A stretch of 64,000 nt of DNA. Source: Bradyrhizobium niftali (GTDB lineage Bacteria > Pseudomonadota > Alphaproteobacteria > Rhizobiales > Xanthobacteraceae). The stretch's first letter is position 1; each line of letters starts with the position of its first letter. The translations under genes were made by a program, and so were the position numbers. The notes under the pieces are model-generated. The model did no database searches. It was not told the DNA's origin and worked only from the letters and a program-made list of their open reading frames with translations. Below are positions 54,802-62,968 of the stretch, piece by piece. The stretch covers positions 1,054,001 to 1,118,000 of the forward strand of contig NZ_SPQT01000001.1 of the NCBI RefSeq assembly GCF_004571025.1, read 5' to 3'.

Positions 54802-54829
54802 TTGACTTTTCCACAACTAATCATAATAT
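54802..54829 (+). promoter_or_regulatory. sigma70-type promoter before the response regulator
   Basis: TTGACT (54802-54807), a 16-base spacer and TAATAT (54824-54829) in an AT-rich patch of an otherwise GC-rich region. It would give a leader of about 155 bases before GTG 54994. Confidence 0.55.
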
Positions 54830-54993
54830 TTTTGCAATGCGGCAATCCTATTGGGTGGCAGCGTATAGCCGGAGGGAAGGGAACACCGAGCAGAAGTACC
54901 AATGGGTGAGGTTGTTTTGCCGTTTCATCAGTTCAAGCTGCCAACGATGTGAGAGTCCCGGGTAAGAGTACGGGATTGCTCGGAGATTGAGCA

Positions 54994-55764
54994 GTGCCAG
55001 TCATTCTAATAGTTGATCAGCACAGTGTTTATCGTAGTGGTCTCCGAGATGTTCTGGAGACCAGGTTTAAGAAGTCCCGCGTCTTAGACACGGCACAGCT
55101 CGAGAATTTTGAACTGGAGACAGGCATCGATTTGATCCTGATCGATCTAGGTTGTCTTAATCAACGTTCGCTCGCGGTTCTCTCGGAAGTCGTCGACTTG
55201 AGGCCCGCTACTCGTATTGCAGTGATGTCGGCTTCGAGCAGCCGCACGGACGTGCTGAAATGTCTTTCGGCTGGCTTTCATGGATTCTTGCCCAAGCTTC
55301 AGTCGGATGAGGAATTGCTGTCGGCGATAGGCGATTTGCTGTCTGGACGCATCTATGTTCCGCGGTGGTTAGCCGATGATGATGTAGGCCGACCAGAGCC
55401 CCCTCAGACGGTCAACTTCAATTTGGAGGCTCTGCGATTGACACGCCGGCAGAACGAAATTCTTCCGCTGCTGGCCCAAGGAATGTCGAACAAAGAGATT
55501 GCGCGCGAGCTAAGCATCGCGGAAGGAACCAGCAAGATCCATACAGCGGCGCTCCTGCGCGCGCTTTGTGCCCGGAATCGGACGGAAGCGGCCTTTATAG
55601 CCGCGAAGTTGGTCGGGCCCAGGGACAGGTTGGCTAGCAGAATGAGAAGCAAGAGGTTCTCGATCGACCGGGGTAACGGCTCAGGCCCAGGTTCGGAGTT
55701 GATCGTTGGCGATCGATGGGCGCAGCCCACGGATAGGCCTCTCTTTCGAAGACCAGCCGGGTAA
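54994..55764 (+). CDS. LuxR-family response regulator
   Basis: A 256-residue regulator starting at GTG 54994. Residues 3-120 are a receiver-like domain (VILIVDQHSVYRSGLRDVLE, LILIDLG with the possible phosphorylated Asp, ATRIAVMSAS, then the Lys in GFLPKLQSDEELLSAI). Residues 145-200 are a LuxR-type helix-turn-helix (LTRRQNEILPLLAQGMSNKE, LSIAEGTSKIH). The C-terminal 50 residues are basic and unrelated. No histidine kinase gene is seen nearby. Its position inside the locus suggests control of polysaccharide synthesis. Confidence 0.85.
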   Translation: MPVILIVDQHSVYRSGLRDVLETRFKKSRVLDTAQLENFELETGIDLILIDLGCLNQRSLAVLSEVVDLRPATRIAVMSASSSRTDVLKCLSAGFHGFLPKLQSDEELLSAIGDLLSGRIYVPRWLADDDVGRPEPPQTVNFNLEALRLTRRQNEILPLLAQGMSNKEIARELSIAEGTSKIHTAALLRALCARNRTEAAFIAAKLVGPRDRLASRMRSKRFSIDRGNGSGPGSELIVGDRWAQPTDRPLFRRPAG

Positions 55765-56049
55765 TCGCTGCATTTTCCAGCTTGCGCGCGCTTGGCAACA
55801 ACGTCTTGCTCGGCGCTGGCTGCTAGAGATGCAACCCCGGGGCCGTATCCCCGGTGAATGGTGGTGGAGCTCGGCAGGGCAAAGCCCCCCTTACGCACCT
55901 GAGATCTTGTCCTAGCGGGTCGGCAGCTTTGTGGAGACTGGAGAGTCGCCGGTAGGATTGGGTTGCGACACGCCAACGCAACCGAGGAACCACCGATGTT
56001 CGACGGTATCATGAAGCTCCGCACGCTCGTGGACGAACAAGGTGAAAGC
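55765..56049. other. no supported gene
   Basis: A hairpin CCGGGG-ccgtat-CCCCGG at about 55836-55853 may end the response-regulator transcript. The rest (from TGTCCTAGCGGGTCGGCAGC on) looks like the outer part of an insertion sequence, but I cannot name it. Confidence 0.4.
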
Positions 56050-56345
56050 CTTATCGTCCGATCAAGGGCGACTGGCCATATCTGTGGATCGACGCCACCC
56101 AAGTGAAGGGCTAGCCAGCAGGGGATGCATCGTCCGGGTCGCGGCGATCGTCGCGGTCGGCGTCAACACCGACGGCCGGCGCGAGGTTCTCGGCAACGGA
56201 TATTCAGTCTCCTCGAGGTCGACGCAGCCTTCGCGGCGTCGTCTCCGACCCCCAACGAGGACAAGGTTCTCAACGCCAGCTGGCAGCGTTGCCGCGTCAA
56301 CCTCATGAGCAACGCTCTGGCGCACGCGACTGGTTGCCATGGGAA
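56050..56345 (+). mobile_element. IS256-family (mutator type) transposase remnant
   Basis: The plus strand reads RPIKGDWPYLWIDATQVK, then after a frameshift CIVRVAAIVAVGVNTDGRRE, then after another KVLNASWQRCRVNLMSNALA. These are consecutive blocks of the IS256 transposase catalytic region, with the first catalytic Asp in WIDAT. Stops, frameshifts and a large internal loss make it inactive. Confidence 0.75.
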
Positions 56346-56680
56346 TGTGGAAACCTCCTGGGGGCTCGTAGCTTCGGATGAAATCGTGCAGCAAGGGCAA
56401 TTGCGCTCCTCAACCGCAACTCTTCCGAAAAATCGAACCGACAGAAGGCGCTGTGTAATTGGGCACAGGTGATAAACGCGTGAGCACCTTTACCGCAGGC
56501 TTGCACGAGCTTTTTGCTCTTTTGAGCGCGGCATAGGCAGCGAATAGTTTTTTCGCCCGACGGACTAGGCCAACCGGCTTATACGGAACCCGTAGAATCC
56601 TAACGCTTTAGCCTGAATATCCTTCGGATTAGGTCCGCCTACACTTCAACGTATTGGGTTACGTATTGAGGTGAATTCAA
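56346..56680. other. intergenic, regulator promoter region
   Basis: After the transposase remnant comes an AT-richer stretch leading to the Crp/Fnr gene. A 15-base near-palindrome TTGAGGTGAATTCAA (56666-56680) directly abuts the start codon, but it overlaps the ribosome site and is one base longer than the operators of this locus. Confidence 0.4.
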
Positions 56681-57343
56681 ATGCTTACAGAATCCGCTTT
56701 ACTCCAGGGTAAACTTTCTTCGCAAGTTCATAGATCGACCAACGTTCCCGATTTTCGACGCCCGTCTACGTCCTTCGTGCCTCGCTGCAGGGCTCTCTTT
56801 TGGGAAGGAGAGGAAGAAGCTCAGAAGATCGAGATCGTTGAGGGGGTCGTACGGGCAGTCCGCCTTCTTGAGAACGGAAATCGCCAGATACTTGCTTTCT
56901 ACTGGCCCGGCGATGTCGTTATGCCGACCCATTCAACCCATCAGCAGTTTACCGCAGAAGCCGTGACAGATTGTCGCGTTATCCGATCGAGGACTTCTGG
57001 AGTGTGCCGGAGCGATGAACCCTGTGGGGCCCACCAGGTGCTGGCAGATACTCTCACCTTGGTGATGACCATGAGCCAAAAGAACTGCGTGGCGCGCATC
57101 GCCTGGCTCTTGTTGCGCATTCGGCCACACTTGCCTGCGGACCCCAAACGTCCTGGCGCGCTCCGACTTCAGTTACCCCGGGCTGATATCGCCGATCACG
57201 TTGGGACGTCGCTCGAAACGGTTTGTCGTACCCTGGCCGAGTTCAAGGCGAAGAAGGTCATCGATCTTCCCAATCGCAAGACGATCAAGTTCACCGATCT
57301 TGAGGGGCTCGCGAGGATTTCCAACGGGCGAGCCGTTGAATAA
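56681..57343 (+). CDS. Crp/Fnr-family transcriptional regulator
   Basis: A 220-residue regulator: residues about 25-110 a cyclic-nucleotide-binding-like beta-roll (IEIVEGVVRAVRLLENGNRQ, ILAFYWPGDVV), a long dimerisation helix, and a C-terminal winged helix (LPRADIADHVGTSLETVCRT then LAEFKAKKVIDL). The recognition helix has ETVCR where FNR and FixK have ETxSR. The N-terminal Cys ladder of FNR (4Fe-4S) is not present. It is the obvious candidate to bind the TTGAC-N4-GTCAA sites found across the locus. Confidence 0.88.
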   Translation: MLTESALLQGKLSSQVHRSTNVPDFRRPSTSFVPRCRALFWEGEEEAQKIEIVEGVVRAVRLLENGNRQILAFYWPGDVVMPTHSTHQQFTAEAVTDCRVIRSRTSGVCRSDEPCGAHQVLADTLTLVMTMSQKNCVARIAWLLLRIRPHLPADPKRPGALRLQLPRADIADHVGTSLETVCRTLAEFKAKKVIDLPNRKTIKFTDLEGLARISNGRAVE

Positions 57344-57367
57344 ACCGTCTCGTGTTGTGAGTGTCTC

Positions 57368-57395
57368 GCCGCGACTGTTCTCTGTGGTTCGCGGC
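57368..57395. terminator. hairpin between convergent genes
   Basis: GCCGCGA, a 14-base loop and TCGCGGC, between the Crp/Fnr gene and the aminotransferase gene that converge here. No T-run, so only a possible bidirectional terminator. Confidence 0.35.
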
Positions 57396-57471
57396 GGGCT
57401 TCCTCGGATGCCGAACGTGATCAGATTGGGGCTATTACAAATACAGCCCGCCGCGCGCGAGGCTTGATCGA

Positions 57472-58881
57472 TTAACTGGCTTTCGCATCGCTTGAACCGC
57501 GAACTTTCGTTCTCGGCGTTCCGGCCGAAGTCGAAGTGGCCCGTCGACGGAACACCGGCGCGACCGGTCTGCCAATCAGATGGGCTTCCGGCCCGTCCTC
57601 CAACGCCTTCTGATATACGGCGAGTGCGCCGTCGATGGCCTCGATGGTTCGGTCGATATCGTCGTTGGTGTGCGAATAGCTTGTGACCAGTGAGGGCGCA
57701 AGCAAGCCGCGGCGGATTGTCTCCTGGAGAAACAATGTGCGGAAGGTCTGTGATGGCACTCCGTCACGATCACAACAAGCATAGACCATATTGGACGTCC
57801 GGCCGGCGAGCTTGAAATAGCGGGTCAGTCCGCGGCGCTGCGTGGAGTTTTCGATGCCGGCCTTCAGGCGACTTCCTTGGCGGTGGAGCGTCTCGATGAC
57901 CGGTTCGTCCCGATAGGTGTTCATGACGGCCAGCGCCGCAGCCAAAGCGTGAGTCTCGGCACCATGTGTCGTCGAAAGCAGGAAGACGCGATCGCGATCA
58001 TGATTGAGGCCGCCCAGCTCCATGATTTCGCGTCTGCCGAGCAGCGCAGAAATTGCGATGCCGTTGCCCATCGCCTTGCCGAAGGTCGATAGGTCTGCCT
58101 CAATTCCATGGTGACTTTGGGCAGAGCACCCCGGCCATCGAAAGCCTGTGATCATCTCGTCGATGATCAAGAGAGCACCGTTTCGATGGCACAGTTTGCG
58201 CAGTGTGGCGAGATATCCCGGCGTCGGCGGCACCTCCTTTTCGGCTTCGAGGATCAGGGCGGCCACCCGACCTGGGTATCGGGCAAACAGCGCCTCCGCC
58301 GAGGACAGGTCATTGTACCGGAATCCCTGTGTCAGCTCCGCCATAGCCCGGGGAACGCCGGCGTTCATGGGTGTCGTGCAGATCGCCCAGTCGTCGTAGG
58401 AGAAGAAGGGCTGATCGGAGCAAAGCGCTATCATGTCCCGGCCCGTATAGGCTCGGGCAAGCCGGATGGCGGCCGTCGTGGCCGTCGATCCGTCCTTGGT
58501 GAATTTCGCCATTTCGGCGGCAGGGACGAGCTCGATCAGGCGCTCCGCACATTCGACCTCAAGTGCCGAAGGCCGCGTAAAGTTTGTGCCTTGTGACATC
58601 TGCCCGACTGCGGCCTTCACGACAGCTGGAAAGCCATGGCCCAGCGACACCGCGCGCAGTCCCATTCCGTATTCGATGAACTCGTTGCCGTCGACGTCCC
58701 ATACATGGCAGCCCAAGCCTCTCGCGATGAAGCCTGGCGCGAGGAGCGGGTACTGATCGTCGCCCTTCGCATAAGTATGTGCTCCGCCCGGGATCGCAGC
58801 GCGCGCTCGAAATCGCAGCGCTCCAGACGTCGCGAAGTTGTCCAGATTTGTTCCCGAGAAAAAACTCGACCTGATGTTCAT
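57472..58881 (-). CDS. class III PLP aminotransferase (glutamate-1-semialdehyde aminomutase-like)
   Basis: A 469-residue PLP enzyme from ATG 58881 (AGAGGG nine bases upstream). AIPGGAHTYAKGDDQYPLLA and WDVDGNEFIEYGMGLRAVSL are the GSA-aminomutase opening; LLIIDEMITGFRW has the cofactor-binding Asp and STFGKAMGNGIAISALLG the PLP lysine. The last 40 residues are a basic, low-complexity extension. Within a sugar cluster such enzymes usually serve an aminosugar or amino-acid decoration, not haem synthesis. Exact substrate unknown. Converges with the Crp/Fnr gene. Confidence 0.85.
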   Translation of the reverse strand: MNIRSSFFSGTNLDNFATSGALRFRARAAIPGGAHTYAKGDDQYPLLAPGFIARGLGCHVWDVDGNEFIEYGMGLRAVSLGHGFPAVVKAAVGQMSQGTNFTRPSALEVECAERLIELVPAAEMAKFTKDGSTATTAAIRLARAYTGRDMIALCSDQPFFSYDDWAICTTPMNAGVPRAMAELTQGFRYNDLSSAEALFARYPGRVAALILEAEKEVPPTPGYLATLRKLCHRNGALLIIDEMITGFRWPGCSAQSHHGIEADLSTFGKAMGNGIAISALLGRREIMELGGLNHDRDRVFLLSTTHGAETHALAAALAVMNTYRDEPVIETLHRQGSRLKAGIENSTQRRGLTRYFKLAGRTSNMVYACCDRDGVPSQTFRTLFLQETIRRGLLAPSLVTSYSHTNDDIDRTIEAIDGALAVYQKALEDGPEAHLIGRPVAPVFRRRATSTSAGTPRTKVRGSSDAKAS

Positions 58882-59245
58882 TGCCAAAGCCCTCTCAACG
58901 CGTGATTTTCGAAGAACCGCAGTTGCGCGCCGCCCGGCTGCATTTGATGACACAAGGATGTCACGTATTTGAGAGTTCTCAACTTGGCCGCAGCCGCGAC
59001 CAGGATTCCAGGCGATCTTTTCCAATTGCCGCAGTTCGGCTCAGGCGGAGCGCAAAGGTAGTCGGCCTTTCGACGATCTCCGTTTTGGGGCGGACGCCGC
59101 TGGCCTGGCGGGGTACAGCACCCCGCTACCCACAGCATCGCTTGAACGCCGCCGTTGCATAGCCCACCGTTATTGAGCTTTGTCAGATTGGCGAATTCAG
59201 CTCTGGCTAGGCTGTCGTGAGGTCACGTCACGGATTGGGCGGGCA

Positions 59246-59428
59246 ATGTCTGACTTCGATCAACTCAGAACCGCAACCTACGCAACCCAGTTCAGGGCCG
59301 CGAAAGCGGCGAGCCGAATTCTCGACTGGCCTGTCCTCGGTGTCGCATTTGCGCTGGTCAGCGTCGTTGCGTGGGATCTAGCTCTGCTGTGGCTTGCCGT
59401 CAAACTCTGTCGGATCGTGTTCCTCTAG
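59246..59428 (+). CDS. small membrane protein
   Basis: A 60-residue protein from ATG 59246 (GGGCGGGCA upstream). The first 30 residues are polar; residues 31-57 form a hydrophobic helix (VLGVAFALVSVVAWDLALLW). It lies 30 bases before the rfbC-like gene in the same direction. No family recognised; the codon pattern looks genuine but short length leaves doubt. Confidence 0.5.
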   Translation: MSDFDQLRTATYATQFRAAKAASRILDWPVLGVAFALVSVVAWDLALLWLAVKLCRIVFL

Positions 59429-59458
59429 TCGCCTGAACCCAGCTATTTCATCTGCCGC

Positions 59459-60040
59459 ATGATATTTTCCGAAACAATCCTCGCCGGCGCCTACACGGTG
59501 GAGATAGATAGGCATCAGGACAACCGGGGATACTTCGCTCGGGTATTCTGCGCCGACACATTTCTTGCGCACGGTCTCAAGCCTGTCGTCGCACAGGCAA
59601 GTATCAGCTACAACGCAAAACGCGGTACGCTGCGCGGCCTGCATTTTCAGTATCCCCCGGCGACGGAGAACAAGTACGTCCGATGCACCAAGGGGGCGGT
59701 GGCCGACGTGATCGTCGACCTGAGGCCGGAATCGGCGACCTACTTGCGACATGTCATCGTTAACCTCTCGGCGGACAATGGCCGCGGGCTCTACATACCG
59801 GAGCGCTTCGCGCATGGTTTCATCACGCTCACTGACGATACGGAGCTGATTTATCTAATCAGCAACTATTACACGCCAGGCGCGGAAGGCGGGTTGCCGC
59901 ATGACGATCCTTCGCTTGGAATATCCTGGCCGGCAGAGGTGCGGGTGCTCTCGGATCGTGACAGGGCATGGAAGCCTCACAGCAATATCGGGGACGAATT
60001 GAAGGCCCGCATGAATATCGCTGTCCCCAAGAGGTCGTAG
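59459..60040 (+). CDS. rfbC: dTDP-4-dehydrorhamnose 3,5-epimerase family protein
   Basis: A 193-residue cupin epimerase. DNRGYFARVFCADTF, GTLRGLHFQYPPATENKYVR (His base) and GRGLYIPERFAHGFITL (the RfbC hallmark, with Tyr and His) are present. In a CDP-sugar cassette it may epimerise a 4-keto-6-deoxy sugar at C3 and/or C5. No RfbA, RfbB or RfbD for dTDP-rhamnose is in the window, so true rhamnose synthesis is not implied. A TTGAC-type operator follows its stop and serves the next gene. Confidence 0.88.
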   Translation: MIFSETILAGAYTVEIDRHQDNRGYFARVFCADTFLAHGLKPVVAQASISYNAKRGTLRGLHFQYPPATENKYVRCTKGAVADVIVDLRPESATYLRHVIVNLSADNGRGLYIPERFAHGFITLTDDTELIYLISNYYTPGAEGGLPHDDPSLGISWPAEVRVLSDRDRAWKPHSNIGDELKARMNIAVPKRS

Positions 60041-60075
60041 GTGAGGGCCCCACGTTCGCAAAAAGCAAACGTGAC

Positions 60076-60089
60076 TTGACGACCGTCAA
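60076..60089 (+). promoter_or_regulatory. CRP/FNR-type operator TTGACGACCGTCAA
   Basis: A near-perfect 14-bp palindrome 67 bases before the methyltransferase start at 60157. TAGCGT (60111-60116) starts 22 bases after it, the same geometry as at 35850, 45693, 49020 and 52686. Confidence 0.75.
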
Positions 60090-60156
60090 TAGCTCTGCCC
60101 CGACCAACGCTAGCGTGTCGGTGACATCACAGATCGCCCCCGGCAGGAGCCATAAA

Positions 60157-61446
60157 ATGCTGAAAGAAGCGGCATCCACCCTTAACGTCAAAGCACCAAC
60201 TGCGCATGCAATGGAGTTGAGCTGTTGTCGTTTCTGCAGCGCGCCTCTTGAACGCGTGTTCATCGATCTCGGAATGTCTCCGTTGGCAAACTCCTATCTT
60301 CGGAACGAGAAAGCCAAGCAAGACGAGCGTTTTTTTCCGTTGCGGGCTTACGTTTGCGGAGAGTGCTTCCTTGTCCAGCTCGAGGAATGGGAGGCGCCGG
60401 AGAATATCTTTGGAGACTATGCCTACTTTTCATCCTACAGCGATTCATGGCTGCAGCATGCTAAGTCCTACGTCACCCGAGTCATCGAAAGGTTCGCACT
60501 CGGGGCAAACAGCAAGGTCGTCGAGATCGCGAGCAACGACGGCTATTTGCTGCAGTACTTTGTCGAAGCCGATGTGCCGGTCCTAGGCATCGAGCCGGCT
60601 CAGAACGTCGCTGCCGTTGCGCGCGCGAAGGGCATTCCCACTCGTGTGGAGTTCTTCGGCGAACGTGCTGCCCGTACCTTGCGACGCGAGGGGCTGCGCG
60701 CTGATCTGTTGATCGGAAACAATGTCCTGGCTCACGTGCCAAATTTGAATGACTTCGTCAAAGGCATGAGCCTTCTTCTCGCCGACGCGGGGGTCATCAC
60801 GATGGAGTTCCCCCATCTGATGCGTCTGTTTGACGAGTGCCAGATTGACACGATCTATCACGAGCATTTTTCATACTTCTCGTTTATCGCTGTCGAGAAG
60901 ATCTTTGCGGCCCACGGCCTGACATTGTTTGATGTCGAAGAGTTGCCGACCCATGGTGGCTCGTTGCGAATCTATGCTCAGCACGCCAACAAGGGATGGC
61001 ATCCGATCTCCCATCGGGTGCTGGATCTCAGGCGCCGCGAAATCGATGCCGGATATGCCAACCTTGATCACTACGACGCGTTCGAAGAGCGCGCTATGGA
61101 AACCAGGCAAAAGCTTCTTTCCTTTCTTGAGGATGCAAAGCGACAGGGCAAGCGTGTTGTCGGGTACGGCGCCCCAGCCAAGGGCAACACACTCTTGAAC
61201 TACTGCGGCATTACCTCGGACCTCATTGAGTATACGGTCGACCGAAACCCGCACAAGCAGGGGTCGTTATTGCCGGGATCTCACATTCCAATTCTTGAGC
61301 CCGAACGCATCAACGTGACAAAGCCGGACTACATCCTCATTCTACCCTGGAACCTGAAGCGGGAGATCGTCAGCCAGTTGTCATTCGCCCGCAGCTGGGG
61401 AGCTCAGTTCGTGGTGCCGATTCCCGAGCCCAGGATTGTGGATTGA
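60157..61446 (+). CDS. sugar C-methyltransferase (NovU/TylC3-like, zinc-binding N-terminus)
   Basis: A 429-residue enzyme from ATG 60157 (AGGAG eight bases upstream). CCRFCSAPLERVFIDLGMSP with the later CGECF forms the N-terminal zinc site. VVEIASNDGYLLQYFVEADV is the SAM motif, followed by EFPHLM and YHEHFSYFS. The C-terminal domain has VGYGAPAKGNTLLNYCGI. These define 3-C-methyltransferases of deoxysugars. It would place a methyl branch on a 4-keto sugar made by the RfbF/SDR enzymes. Stop overlaps or abuts the next gene. Confidence 0.9.
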   Translation: MLKEAASTLNVKAPTAHAMELSCCRFCSAPLERVFIDLGMSPLANSYLRNEKAKQDERFFPLRAYVCGECFLVQLEEWEAPENIFGDYAYFSSYSDSWLQHAKSYVTRVIERFALGANSKVVEIASNDGYLLQYFVEADVPVLGIEPAQNVAAVARAKGIPTRVEFFGERAARTLRREGLRADLLIGNNVLAHVPNLNDFVKGMSLLLADAGVITMEFPHLMRLFDECQIDTIYHEHFSYFSFIAVEKIFAAHGLTLFDVEELPTHGGSLRIYAQHANKGWHPISHRVLDLRRREIDAGYANLDHYDAFEERAMETRQKLLSFLEDAKRQGKRVVGYGAPAKGNTLLNYCGITSDLIEYTVDRNPHKQGSLLPGSHIPILEPERINVTKPDYILILPWNLKREIVSQLSFARSWGAQFVVPIPEPRIVD

Positions 61447-61475
61447 GCCAACCGGATACCGGAGGGTCGTGGAGC

Positions 61476-62837
61476 ATGGATGACATTGCAAGGCATGCAG
61501 ACCTCGCGGACCTCAGGGAGACTGACGCGGCCGTTGACCTGTCGGCGGACAAGACGGGACGGGCTCTCCACGAGTTTATTGCGGATATGTATCCCATCTC
61601 CCGCAGCATAACGGGGGATGGGACCCGAAGAACGATCGATCTCATCCGAAACTATGTCCCGCTTACCACGTGCGAAGTACCGTCCGGTCTGCAGGTATTT
61701 GATTGGACCGTTCCACCGGAGTGGAACGTGCGTGATGCATATGTCAAGAACAGCGCCGGCGAGCGCGTGATCGATTTCAGGAAGTCGAACCTGCACCTCC
61801 TTGGCTACAGCATACCGGTGAGCGCTCACATGACGCTCGACGAGCTTAAGCCTCACCTCTACTCGGATCCGGAAAAGCCGGACTGGATTCCCTATCGGAC
61901 AAGCTATTACGAGAAGACGTGGGGCTTCTGTCTGCCGCACAATGAACTATTGGCAATGCAGGAGGACGTCTACGAGGTTTGTATCGATTCCAGCCTCGCA
62001 CCGGGTCATCTGACTTACGGCGATCTGAGACTGCTTGGACGTACCTCGGACGAGGTGCTGATCTCCTGCCATATCTGTCATCCGTCGCTCTGCAATGACA
62101 ACCTGTCCGGGATCGCGGTCGCAACCGCGCTGGCGCAGCACCTGCGGAAGATGGAGCTCAGGTATACCTATCGCTTCGTCTTCATCCCCGGCACTATTGG
62201 AGCGATCACCTGGTTGGCGCTCAACGAGGCTCATGTCGGTCGGGTGAAGCATGGATTTGTGTTGACCTGCGCCGGCGATTCGGGGGCGATGACCTACAAG
62301 AGGAGCCGCCGCGGCAACACAGAGATCGATCGAGCCTGGTCCTATGTGCTTGAGCAGAGCGGCGAACCGTACGAAATTCAGGAGTTCTCACCTTACGGCT
62401 ATGACGAGCGGCAATATTGCTCGCCTGGCTTCAACCTACCGATCGGGACCGTGATGCGAACGCCCTTCGGTAGATTCGCGGAGTATCACAGCTCGGCCGA
62501 TAATCTGGACTTTGTTCGCCCTGCTGCGCTGTACGACACTCTAAAGAAGGCGATTGCAGCTATCGACGTCATCGAGAACGACGCCTGCTTTCGGAACGAG
62601 AAGCCGTTCTGCGAGCCAAAATTGGGCAATTATGGCCTTTACGGTGGATTGGGCGGGCTCGCGGCCGGAGACTTCCAGATGGGGCTGCTATGGGTCCTGA
62701 ACATGTCGGACGGGGATCATTCACTGCTCGACATCGCCGAACGATCCAAATTGCCCTGGGCGGTGATAAAGGAAGCGGCCGCCGCGCTGAGCCGAGCCGG
62801 TCTCATCAAGCAAAGCGAGCCGGGCCCGACAAACTAG
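61476..62837 (+). CDS. DUF4910 (M28-like aminopeptidase-fold) protein with C-terminal winged helix
   Basis: A 453-residue protein from ATG 61476 (GGAGG about ten bases upstream); TTG 61443, overlapping the previous stop as TTGA, is the alternative. MYPISRSITGDGTRRTIDLI is the DUF2172/DUF4910 opening, and VLISCHICHPSLCNDNLSGI contains the His and Asp that bind zinc in M28 peptidases. AEYHSSADNLDFV supplies the late His and Asp. The last 45 residues look like a winged helix (LLDIAERSKLPWAVIKEAAA). Such proteins often accompany C-methyltransferases in sugar clusters; activity unknown. Confidence 0.88.
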   Translation: MDDIARHADLADLRETDAAVDLSADKTGRALHEFIADMYPISRSITGDGTRRTIDLIRNYVPLTTCEVPSGLQVFDWTVPPEWNVRDAYVKNSAGERVIDFRKSNLHLLGYSIPVSAHMTLDELKPHLYSDPEKPDWIPYRTSYYEKTWGFCLPHNELLAMQEDVYEVCIDSSLAPGHLTYGDLRLLGRTSDEVLISCHICHPSLCNDNLSGIAVATALAQHLRKMELRYTYRFVFIPGTIGAITWLALNEAHVGRVKHGFVLTCAGDSGAMTYKRSRRGNTEIDRAWSYVLEQSGEPYEIQEFSPYGYDERQYCSPGFNLPIGTVMRTPFGRFAEYHSSADNLDFVRPAALYDTLKKAIAAIDVIENDACFRNEKPFCEPKLGNYGLYGGLGGLAAGDFQMGLLWVLNMSDGDHSLLDIAERSKLPWAVIKEAAAALSRAGLIKQSEPGPTN

Positions 62838-62899
62838 TTTCGTTAGGGCGGGTGGTGTTTGCCGGCCGATAGAGGTTGAGACAGCTGAAGGGCGACGAG

Positions 62900-62913
62900 T
62901 TGACGGTGTCCGC
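62900..62913 (+). promoter_or_regulatory. degenerate half operator TTGACGGTGTCCGC
   Basis: The left arm TTGACGGT is as in the true sites; the right arm keeps only GTC. TCGAAT begins 22 bases downstream, and the VanZ-like gene starts 55 bases after the site. It may be a weak or decayed member of the set. Confidence 0.35.
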
Positions 62914-62968
62914 TGGAAACGGCTCGCCAGCACGTCGAATTTGAGCATTCCCGGACCAGCGAGAGGTC

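Noticed and set aside
56666..56680. TTGAGGTGAATTCAA as an autoregulatory operator of the Crp/Fnr gene
   Set aside because: It is 15 rather than 14 bases, lacks the inner C/G, directly abuts the ATG and contains the ribosome site; likely coincidence.
59249..59262. CTGACTTCGATCAA as another member of the operator set
   Set aside because: The left arm starts with C, it lies inside the first codons of a small gene, and no -10 stands at the shared distance.
59459..60040. Calling the cassette a dTDP-rhamnose pathway because of the RfbC-like gene
   Set aside because: No RfbA, RfbB or RfbD homolog is in the window and the only nucleotidyltransferase is of the CDP-glucose type.
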